A DNA stretch of 13,124 nt from CAZVGZ01 sp964627605 (GTDB taxonomy: Bacteria > Latescibacterota > MWCZ01 > CAZVGZ01). The notes under the pieces were generated by a model. That model was given only the letters and a program-made list of their open reading frames with translations, had not been told where the DNA came from and searched no databases. A program made the translations under genes and the position numbers. Of the stretch, positions 8,028 to 13,124 are shown in pieces. The DNA is taken from positions 1 to 13,124 of the forward strand of contig CAZVGZ010000057.1 in the NCBI GenBank assembly GCA_964627605.1. The letters run 5' to 3'. The stretch's first letter is position 1. Each line of letters starts with the position of its first letter.

Positions 8028-9424
8028 TCGGTTCACGACCGCTACATAAAATCCGCAAGCTGCACCTTGTCGGAGTTGGTGGTGCCGGGATGAGCGGCAT
8101 CGCCGAAGTGTTGCATACACAAGGGTTTAATGTGTCAGGCTCTGACACCAGACAGTCACCAGTCACCGACCGCCTAAAAGGTCTGGGGGTTGAAGTCGAG
8201 ATAGGTCACCGACCAGAAAATGTCGTCGGGGCCGATGTGGTGGTTCACTCGTCGGCGGTGGGTCACGACAACTCCGAGCTGGTCGAAGCCAAACGGTTGG
8301 GAGTTCCGGTGATCGGTCGCCCTGAGATGCTTGGCGAGCTGACCCGTATAAAATTCTCCATCGGCATTTCAGGCACACACGGCAAGACCACGACCACATC
8401 CATGGTTGGGCAGGTTCTCACTGATGCCGGCGCGGCACCAACGATTATCGTCGGAGGGGTCGCTGAGAGCCTCGGAGCCGGTGGCATTCTTGGGCGTGGT
8501 GCCTACCTGGTGGTCGAAGCCGACGAGTACGACAGGACGTTCCTTCGACTGTTCCCGACAATCGCGGTCGTGACCTCAATCGAAGAAGACCATTTCGACT
8601 GCTATTCAGACATTGCGGACATCAAAGACGCGTTCGCCGAATACCTGAGCCGTGTGCCGTTTTTCGGAACAGCGGTCCTGTGTTGGGACGACGAAAACGT
8701 GCGAAGTCTCATCCCTGACATCACGACTCCAGTGGTCACCTACGGAACCACGCCTGATGCCGACATCTGGGCGGACGATATTGTTATCGACCGCCACGGT
8801 AGCAGATTCAATGTAAAAAGCGACGGCGAAACTCTTGGCGACGTTTTCATATCGACACCGGGGCTGCACAACGTCCGCAACGCCCTCGCAGCGCTCGCTG
8901 TCGCAACAGACCTCGATGTTTCGTTTGCTGAAATAAGGGACGGCCTGGCGGCGTTTTCAGGTGTTGACAGAAGATTTCAGATTCTTGGGAGCGCTGGCGG
9001 GGTGACGGTTATCGACGACTTCGCCCATCTTCCATCAGAACTCTCAGCAACTCTAGCCACCGCCCGGCAGATAAGCGGCTACGGCCGTTTGGTAACCGTG
9101 TTTCAGCCGCACCTTTTCTCTCGGACGAGAGACTTTCAAAAACAGTTCGGACAGGCGCTTCTGGCGGCTGACACCGCTATTGTCACAGACATATATCCTT
9201 CCAGAGAGGCCCCGATTGAAGGGGTTACATCTCAGTTGGTGACCGATCGCGCCAAAGACATGGGGCATACCGATGTCAGGCGGGTCTCGACAGTGGACGA
9301 AGCGCAGGACGCTGCGATGGGAGCAGCAAACTCAGGGGATGTCGTTGTCACCATGGGCGCTGGAAGCGTCGGAAAAGTCGGGCGCGGTCTTTTGGATGCT
9401 TTGCGCCAGGCCGAGGTGCAATGA
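8024..9424 (+). CDS. murC: UDP-N-acetylmuramate--L-alanine ligase MurC
   Basis: MurC adds L-alanine to UDP-MurNAc, the first amino-acid step of stem-peptide synthesis in the cytosol. It has 466 residues, standard for the family. Motifs: N-terminal Rossmann-like VGVGGAGMSGIAEVL (16-30), HSSAV (75-79), P-loop GTHGKTTTT (117-125), EADEYDRTFL (165-174), EEDHFDCY (187-194), HNVRNALAALAVA (282-294), RRFQ (316-319), VFQPHLFSRT (359-368), and TMGAGSVG (443-450). The loop usually written DDYxHHPTE reads DDFAHLPSE (331-339), keeping the first histidine and losing the second. I chose the ATG at 8024 because it overlaps the ftsW stop as ATGA and starts just before the conserved domain; an in-frame ATG at 7907 would overlap ftsW by 121 nt and add a tail without family character. 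The stop overlaps ftsQ as ATGA. No murB follows. Confidence 0.95.
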   Translation: MIGSRPLHKIRKLHLVGVGGAGMSGIAEVLHTQGFNVSGSDTRQSPVTDRLKGLGVEVEIGHRPENVVGADVVVHSSAVGHDNSELVEAKRLGVPVIGRPEMLGELTRIKFSIGISGTHGKTTTTSMVGQVLTDAGAAPTIIVGGVAESLGAGGILGRGAYLVVEADEYDRTFLRLFPTIAVVTSIEEDHFDCYSDIADIKDAFAEYLSRVPFFGTAVLCWDDENVRSLIPDITTPVVTYGTTPDADIWADDIVIDRHGSRFNVKSDGETLGDVFISTPGLHNVRNALAALAVATDLDVSFAEIRDGLAAFSGVDRRFQILGSAGGVTVIDDFAHLPSELSATLATARQISGYGRLVTVFQPHLFSRTRDFQKQFGQALLAADTAIVTDIYPSREAPIEGVTSQLVTDRAKDMGHTDVRRVSTVDEAQDAAMGAANSGDVVVTMGAGSVGKVGRGLLDALRQAEVQ

Positions 9425-10242
9425 TGGAGACTTCAGTGACGTACTTCGGAGGTACGGTTGGCACACTTACTCTCAGGTCGTACCCGCGCCTCATACGCCG
9501 TACGGTAGTGGTGTCTGTAGCGGCGGCATTGCTCGCAGCGGCGTTCTACTATGCATGGAGCTGGATCAGCCACACCACCCTTTTTGAGGTGGACTCCATC
9601 ACAGTAAACGGCGTGCATTACGGCGAGATCGCAACGGTGCTCGCCCACAGCGGACTAAGTGAGGGCCAGAATTTGGCCGATGCAGATGTGTCAGCAGCAT
9701 CGGCCGCCCTGATAGATCTTCCGTGGATTGAGTCGGTAAGTGTCGATCGGATCTGGCCACATTCAGTCGCGATAGAAGTAGTCGAACGGAGTCCCGTAGC
9801 GACGGTCTCCGTCGGTGACAACATCTGGGCGGTTGACCCTTTGGGACGAATTTTGCCACCGTGGCAGGTAGGAGCTATGCCGGATGTGCCCCGCATTATA
9901 GGAGCGTGGCCGGGATGGTCTACCGCACTCAAAGATAGCTTGTGCCATCTCGGAGCGCGTATTGATCGGTCAGCGGTAAGGAGAGCTGTGGGATGGGTGC
10001 GGGTTCTTGAAGATGTGAGCCCCGCAGCTAGCACCGAGATTTCCGAGATTGATGTCCGGGACAGCAGCTATACCGCACTGATTTTGACGGCGAACGGACG
10101 GGTGCTCAAACTACCCCCGTCTCCAGCCCCGTCAGCGGCGGCGGCGGCGGTTGCCGCCCTCAGTTCTATGAGCGACGTTCTTAACGATGCACAGGCGATC
10201 GACGCCCGTGTTTGTAGACAGGTCATCTTGACGACCGGTTAG
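9421..10242 (+). CDS. ftsQ: Cell division protein FtsQ (DivIB)
   Basis: FtsQ is a bitopic inner-membrane protein that scaffolds FtsL and FtsB and links early and late divisome proteins. It has 273 residues, like E. coli FtsQ. There is a cytoplasmic stretch of about 25 residues with basic residues near the membrane, one transmembrane helix at about 28-46, then a POTRA domain at about 55-123 (FEVDSITVNG, then LPWIESVSVDRIWPHSVAIEVVER) and a beta domain running from ERSPVATV, with the typical WAVDPLGRILPP (136-147). The C-terminal part contains an alanine stretch from five consecutive GCG codons. The start is at the first of two tandem ATGs in an ATGA overlap with murC; the second ATG at 9424 would shorten it by one residue. 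The family is poorly conserved, but topology plus position make the call firm. Confidence 0.92.
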   Translation: MMETSVTYFGGTVGTLTLRSYPRLIRRTVVVSVAAALLAAAFYYAWSWISHTTLFEVDSITVNGVHYGEIATVLAHSGLSEGQNLADADVSAASAALIDLPWIESVSVDRIWPHSVAIEVVERSPVATVSVGDNIWAVDPLGRILPPWQVGAMPDVPRIIGAWPGWSTALKDSLCHLGARIDRSAVRRAVGWVRVLEDVSPAASTEISEIDVRDSSYTALILTANGRVLKLPPSPAPSAAAAAVAALSSMSDVLNDAQAIDARVCRQVILTTG

Positions 10243-10275
10243 GCGGGCACCACGCCCGCTCTGTTGTCGAGCGGG
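10243..10275 (+). promoter_or_regulatory. Two mutually exclusive hairpins in the ftsQ-ftsA gap
   Basis: Directly after the ftsQ stop, GCGGGC (10243-10248) pairs with GCCCGC (10254-10259) across a 5-nt loop. The segment CCCGCTC (10255-10261) also pairs with GAGCGGG (10269-10275) across a 7-nt loop. The two stems share five bases, so only one can form at a time. The second stem ends 5 nt before the ftsA Shine-Dalgarno sequence (AAGGGA, 10281-10286). There is no T-run, so neither is an intrinsic terminator. A role in tuning ftsA translation is inferred. Confidence 0.45.
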
Positions 10276-10290
10276 TGCGAAAGGGACAGA

Positions 10291-11526
10291 ATGCCCGGCG
10301 TAGAGGTGGTAGTAGGACTCGATATAGGCACAACGTGCATTCGAACGTTGATCGCCGATGTTGATGAAGAAGGCGCCCCACACGCAATTGGGCTAGGTGA
10401 GGCCCCGTCACAGGGGTTGCGTCGCGGCGTGATCGTCAACCTTGAGCAGACTGTAAATGCGATCCTCCTGTCGGTGGAGAACGCCGAGCGGATGGCTGAC
10501 GTGGAGGTAACATCGGTTTACGTTGGTGTCGCCAGCGAACATATCCGAGGAATAAACAGTCACGCGACAGTCTCAGTCGGACGAGAAGGCGACGAGATTA
10601 CACAGGAAGATGTAGAGCGCGCTATTGCACACGCCACAGCGATACCAATTCCGCCTGATCTTGAGATAATTCACGTCATCACCCAGGATTTTATCGTTGA
10701 TGGCGAAGAGACGGTCAAGAATCCGGTGGGGCTTACAGGCTCAAGGTTGGAAAGTGAAGTGCACATCATCACCGGCGGTGTCAACATCCTGAGAAACATA
10801 CGTCGAGCCGTAGAACGCGCAGGTCTGGAGACCGCAGGCATCGTACTGGAGCCGTTGGCATCGAGTCTGGCCGTGCTGACCCCAGACGAACAGGAGTTGG
10901 GTGTGGCGATCCTGGATATTGGTGGTGGCACATCCGACGTCGCTGTTTTCAACCAGGAAAACATCAGGCACACCAGCGTCATCGGTTTGGGCGGAATGAA
11001 CGTCACAAGAGATGTGGCGCACGTATTGGGAACGCCAATGAAAGAGGCCGAGCGTCTGAAGATTGAATACGGCAGCGCTTCAGTCGGCACGGTGAACCCA
11101 AACGAGAGCGTAGATGTCCCAAGGCTGGGCGACGCTCCCCCACAGAACGTGCCTACCACGCACCTAGCGGAAATAATCCAGGCCCGGACCCAAGAGCTGT
11201 TTACGATGGCGTTGAGGAAGATCACGAGGACCGATTGGGGTCACCTGCTAGCAAGCGGAATTGTTTTGACAGGCGGCGGAGCACTGTCCACCGGCGTAGT
11301 CGAGCTGGCGCAGCAGGTTTTTGACATGCCGGTGAAAGTCGGCGGGCCAAAAGGCGTCGGAACGGTGACTGAAACCATCGACTCGCCAATCTACTCCACA
11401 GCCGTCGGACTCGTGCTCTACGGAGCGATGCAGCAGGGCACATCGGGGCCGACAGCCTCAGCAGGTCACGGACGCCAAAGCAGTGGTGGGGATCGGTTCA
11501 AACAATGGATACGTTCACTCTGGTAA
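10291..11526 (+). CDS. ftsA: Cell division protein FtsA (actin-like FtsZ membrane anchor)
   Basis: FtsA is an actin-family ATPase that tethers FtsZ filaments to the membrane and recruits later divisome proteins. It has 411 residues, close to E. coli's 420. Motifs: phosphate-1 GLDIGTT (9-15), GVIVNLEQT (46-54), the SHS2/1C domain at about 75-160 ending in ESEVHIITG, EPLASSLAVL (187-196), phosphate-2 LDIGGGTSD (208-216), and the adenosine motif TGGGA (327-331). The C-terminus DRFKQWIRSLW (401-411) is a basic, tryptophan-rich amphipathic helix that fits the membrane-targeting sequence. It is joined to the core by a flexible Gly/Ser/Gln linker at about 382-400. I chose the ATG at 10291, which has AAGGGA just upstream and starts immediately before the actin fold; an in-frame TTG at 10264 lies inside the upstream hairpin region. 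Its presence beside ftsZ argues against an actinobacterial origin. Confidence 0.96.
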   Translation: MPGVEVVVGLDIGTTCIRTLIADVDEEGAPHAIGLGEAPSQGLRRGVIVNLEQTVNAILLSVENAERMADVEVTSVYVGVASEHIRGINSHATVSVGREGDEITQEDVERAIAHATAIPIPPDLEIIHVITQDFIVDGEETVKNPVGLTGSRLESEVHIITGGVNILRNIRRAVERAGLETAGIVLEPLASSLAVLTPDEQELGVAILDIGGGTSDVAVFNQENIRHTSVIGLGGMNVTRDVAHVLGTPMKEAERLKIEYGSASVGTVNPNESVDVPRLGDAPPQNVPTTHLAEIIQARTQELFTMALRKITRTDWGHLLASGIVLTGGGALSTGVVELAQQVFDMPVKVGGPKGVGTVTETIDSPIYSTAVGLVLYGAMQQGTSGPTASAGHGRQSSGGDRFKQWIRSLW

Positions 11527-11671
11527 CTACGATATATGTTTCAGTGCGCTCAAAAAGATAGGAGGTTCAGCGGTTGATGGGGGATGGCGAACATCAAGGA
11601 TACAGGACTTTCTATTGCAGTAATGAGCGACATCGAGGAACACGGTAGTAGTCACACCAACGGGAATCAAC

Positions 11672-11685
11672 GGCGCGCAAGCGCC
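11672..11685 (+). promoter_or_regulatory. GNRA-capped hairpin next to the ftsZ ribosome binding site
   Basis: GGCGC (11672-11676) pairs perfectly with GCGCC (11681-11685) around the tetraloop GCAA, a member of the stable GNRA class. The ftsZ Shine-Dalgarno sequence AGGAGG (11688-11693) lies only 2 nt beyond the stem and remains single-stranded in this fold. An mRNA-stabilising or processing role is possible. Confidence 0.45.
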
Positions 11686-11687
11686 AG

Positions 11688-11693
11688 AGGAGG
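11688..11693 (+). promoter_or_regulatory. Consensus ribosome binding site of ftsZ
   Basis: A consensus AGGAGG sits 6 nt before the ATG at 11700. It is stronger than most sites in the cluster and fits the high FtsZ level bacteria need. Confidence 0.85.
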
Positions 11694-11699
11694 CGAGGC

Positions 11700-12854
11700 A
11701 TGTCAGATCTAGACATTCGATTCGAGCTTGACAACGAGACCGACCTGACCGCACGCATGAAAGTGGTCGGGGTCGGAGGCGCTGGAGGCAACGCTGTAAA
11801 CCGGATGGTTGGCGCGGACGTCAAGGGTGTGGATTTCATCGCAATTAACACCGACGCCCAAGACTTGGAGGCCTCACTAGCGTCCGCGAGGGTCCACATA
11901 GGCACAAACCTTACCAAAGGTCTTGGGGCAGGTGCCAACCACGAAGTCGGACGCCAGGCCATTTTGGAGGACCGCGATCAGGTCGTCGAATCACTTCGAG
12001 GATCAGACCTGGTCTTTATCACCTGCGGCATGGGTGGGGGCACCGGCACCGGTGCAGCTCCGGTCGTCGCAGAGATCGCCAAAGAGCAGGACGCGCTGAC
12101 AATCGGCATCGTCACCAAACCTTTCAAATTTGAGCGACGCCCAAGAATGCGCCGCGCCGAAGAGGGGATTGCCGAACTCAAGAAGTACGTTGACACCCTC
12201 ATCGTCATCCCCAATCAGCGGTTGTTCGAGATTATCGACGACAAACACACTACCATTGCCCAAGCGCTCCAGATGGCCGACGACGTACTTCTACAAGCCA
12301 CCAGGGGCATCAGCGATCTGATCGTTGTTCCCGGCATGATAAACCTGGATTTTGCGGACGTAAGATCGGTGATGCGCGAGGGTGGTGACGCTCTGATGGG
12401 AACCGGTGTTGCCAGCGGCGAAGGCCGTGGACTCAAAGCCGCTGAGATGGCTATCCAGAGCCCGCTGCTTGAAGACACCAACATCGATGGCGCAAAAGGC
12501 CTTCTCCTCAACATCACCGCAGGCGACGACCTCGCCCTAGGGGACATAGAGGCGGTAACCGACGTCATGTCCGACGCTGCCGGCGAGGAGTGCAACGTCA
12601 TGTTTGGAGCTGTTATCGATCCTAACATGGAAGACGAGATCCATGTCACTCTCATCGCCACAGGCCTCAACAACGACACCAGAGCGATCATCCCACCGGA
12701 CCCGACTGCCCGGACTACCTCGCCAACCCAGAAACCAGCCGAAGAGCAAGCTGACCCGATCGCCGACATAAACAGACTACCGACGGGCGGAATCAAAGTG
12801 CCAGACGGCGACGAGCTAAACATCCCGACGTTCGTGCGCAAACACCAGCGCTGA
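11700..12854 (+). CDS. ftsZ: Cell division GTPase FtsZ
   Basis: FtsZ is the tubulin-like GTPase that polymerises into the cytoplasmic Z-ring and directs septal wall synthesis. It has 384 residues, like E. coli's 383. Motifs: KVVGVGGAGGNAVNRM (21-36), AINTDAQ (48-54), the tubulin signature GGGTGTG (112-118), TKPFKFE (139-145), PNQRLFEI (171-178), and the synergy (T7) loop NLDFADV (215-221), which supplies the catalytic aspartates to the neighbouring subunit. The globular core ends near residue 322 (ATGLN). A proline/threonine-rich linker of about 45 residues follows, then a C-terminal peptide LNIPTFVRK (373-381), matching the conserved D/L-IPxFLRK tail that binds FtsA, and ending HQR. The start has a consensus ribosome binding site. 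It is the last protein gene of the cluster, as is common, and all GTPase motifs are intact. Confidence 0.98.
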   Translation: MSDLDIRFELDNETDLTARMKVVGVGGAGGNAVNRMVGADVKGVDFIAINTDAQDLEASLASARVHIGTNLTKGLGAGANHEVGRQAILEDRDQVVESLRGSDLVFITCGMGGGTGTGAAPVVAEIAKEQDALTIGIVTKPFKFERRPRMRRAEEGIAELKKYVDTLIVIPNQRLFEIIDDKHTTIAQALQMADDVLLQATRGISDLIVVPGMINLDFADVRSVMREGGDALMGTGVASGEGRGLKAAEMAIQSPLLEDTNIDGAKGLLLNITAGDDLALGDIEAVTDVMSDAAGEECNVMFGAVIDPNMEDEIHVTLIATGLNNDTRAIIPPDPTARTTSPTQKPAEEQADPIADINRLPTGGIKVPDGDELNIPTFVRKHQR

Positions 12855-12868
12855 CACTGGGAACGAGT

Positions 12869-12899
12869 ACCAAAGCGCTACTTCGGCGAGTTTTTTGGT
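12869..12899 (+). terminator. Probable weak intrinsic terminator of the dcw operon
   Basis: Fifteen bases after the ftsZ stop, CGCT (12876-12879) can pair with GGCG (12885-12888, one wobble), followed two bases later by six T (12891-12896). An outer ACCAAA (12869-12874) is complementary to TTTGGT (12894-12899), giving the A-tract/T-tract symmetry seen in many terminators. The core stem is short, so termination may be partial. Confidence 0.4.
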
Positions 12900-12937
12900 C
12901 TAGGGGTCCGACAGGCAGGTTGGGACAGGTCGAATTT

Positions 12938-12975
12938 GGGGACACTCTCTACACAGTCGTTGTTGGAGTGTCCCC
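12938..12975. repeat. Perfect 10-bp inverted repeat downstream of ftsZ
   Basis: GGGGACACTC (12938-12947) is the exact reverse complement of GAGTGTCCCC (12966-12975), separated by 18 nt. An outer pair, ACAGGT (12925-12930) and ACCTGT (12988-12993), encloses it, as does GAA (12932-12934) with TTC (12983-12985), so the whole 69-nt segment can fold. The following bases ACGCTCTTTC are not a T-run, so this is a poor intrinsic terminator. It could be an extragenic palindromic repeat or a transcript-end stabiliser. Confidence 0.6.
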
Positions 12976-12999
12976 ACGCTCTTTCATACCTGTCTATAC

Positions 13000-13028
13000 T
13001 TGATGAACACAGGTGTGTTTCGTATTAT
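13000..13028 (+). promoter_or_regulatory. Sigma-70-type promoter for the tRNA-Met gene
   Basis: The hexamers TTGATG (13000-13005) and TATTAT (13023-13028) are separated by 17 nt, the optimal spacing. They match the TTGACA/TATAAT consensus at 4 and 5 positions respectively. A transcript would start near 13035, leaving a leader of about 33 nt before the tRNA. An inverted hexamer pair, ACCTGT (12988-12993) and ACAGGT (13009-13014), straddles the -35 element. Confidence 0.6.
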
Positions 13029-13067
13029 TAGAGTTTCGCCCGAATATGATATCGGGGCGTGCAATCT

Positions 13068-13124
13068 GGCGGCGTAGCTCAGCTGGTTAGAGCAGCGGAA
13101 TCATAATCCGCGTGTCCGGGGTTC
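13068..13124 (+). tRNA. tRNA-Met(CAT), elongator type, 3' part beyond the window
   Basis: The first 57 bases of a canonical tRNA are visible. They are the 5' acceptor strand GGCGGCG (13068-13074), TA, D-arm GCTC...GAGC with GG in the loop, anticodon stem GCGGA/TCCGC (13095-13099 and 13107-13111), loop ATCATAA with anticodon CAT (13102-13104), a 5-nt variable region, and T-stem CGGGG followed by TTC at the edge. The anticodon stem lacks the three G-C pairs of initiator tRNA, so it is an elongator Met tRNA. A lysidine-modified tRNA-Ile(CAT) cannot be fully ruled out without the 3' half. Confidence 0.93.

Larger units (their letters stand above)
11527..11699 (+). other. ftsA-ftsZ intergenic leader with small ORFs
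   Basis: This is the largest gap inside the gene cluster (173 nt). It holds an isolated, excellent Shine-Dalgarno sequence AGGAGG (11560-11565) far from any long gene, two overlapping small frames (11577-11648, 23 codons; 11584-11712, 42 codons, the latter running across the ftsZ start), and the hairpin at 11672-11685. I find no convincing -35/-10 pair and no terminator. It may be an mRNA leader controlling ftsZ dosage, but the evidence is positional. Confidence 0.4.

Noticed and set aside
10264..10290. TTG start adding nine residues to FtsA
   Set aside because: It lies in the loop region of an intergenic hairpin without a ribosome site; the ATG at 10291 has AAGGGA and starts right before the actin fold.
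10671..11225. Antisense ORF of 184 residues opposite ftsA
   Set aside because: Shadow of a clearly conserved gene; no ribosome site or family motif.
11527..11699. Promoter for ftsZ in the ftsA-ftsZ gap
   Set aside because: TATATG at 11533-11538 resembles a -10 box, but no -35 hexamer lies at suitable spacing (TTCACT is only 13 nt away), so I do not call it.
12215..12841. Antisense ORF of 208 residues opposite ftsZ
   Set aside because: It lies wholly inside ftsZ on the other strand, has Ser/Arg/Pro-rich composition typical of shadow frames and matches no family I recognise.
12938..12975. Calling the long palindrome a strong intrinsic terminator
   Set aside because: The stem is strong, but it is followed by a mixed sequence with at most three consecutive T, and the loop is long (18 nt); kept as an inverted repeat instead.

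Overview
The window is a compact bacterial division and cell-wall (dcw) cluster, with every gene on the + strand. The order is mraZ (5' end cut off by the window), rsmH, ftsL, ftsI, murE, murF, ftsW, murC, ftsQ, ftsA, ftsZ. About 210 bp of non-coding DNA follows, then the 5' part of a tRNA-Met(CAT) gene that runs off the right edge. Each protein was recognised from family motifs read directly in the translation. No mobile element, CRISPR array or foreign-looking gene is visible.

Organism: base composition looks moderately GC-rich (an impression, not counted). MurE carries the DNPR motif of the meso-diaminopimelate-adding type, so the peptidoglycan is predicted to be DAP-type. FtsA beside FtsZ argues against Actinobacteria, which usually lack FtsA. 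FtsI is a class B PBP with two C-terminal PASTA domains, an architecture found in several phyla. I cannot name a phylum with confidence.

Layout: 3-1715 holds the cluster head (MraZ regulator, RsmH 16S rRNA methyltransferase, FtsL). 1739-3820 is the septal transpeptidase FtsI. 3826-6710 holds the Mur ligases E and F. 6723-8027 is the septal glycosyltransferase FtsW. 8024-9424 is the Mur ligase C. 9421-12854 is the FtsQ-FtsA-FtsZ divisome block. From mraZ to ftsQ, genes overlap or are separated by at most 23 nt, with ATGA or TGATG junctions at rsmH/ftsL, murE/murF, ftsW/murC and murC/ftsQ, so translational coupling in one long operon is likely. Spacing opens only before ftsA (48 nt, two competing hairpins) and before ftsZ (173 nt, a GCAA-capped hairpin beside the ribosome binding site and small ORFs). 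Behind ftsZ lie a weak terminator, a long perfect palindrome and a good sigma-70-type promoter for the tRNA.

Working together: MurC, MurE and MurF add the L-Ala, the DAP and the D-Ala-D-Ala of the UDP-MurNAc-pentapeptide. FtsW polymerises lipid II and FtsI cross-links it at the septum. FtsQ and FtsL activate that pair, and FtsZ anchored by FtsA places it. The most notable feature is what is absent: mraY, murD, murG, murB and ddl, which commonly lie among these genes, are not in the cluster, although the junctions where they would sit are tightly closed. I see no clearly new biological system. The points most worth checking are the contracted cluster, the ftsZ leader and the palindromic region after ftsZ.
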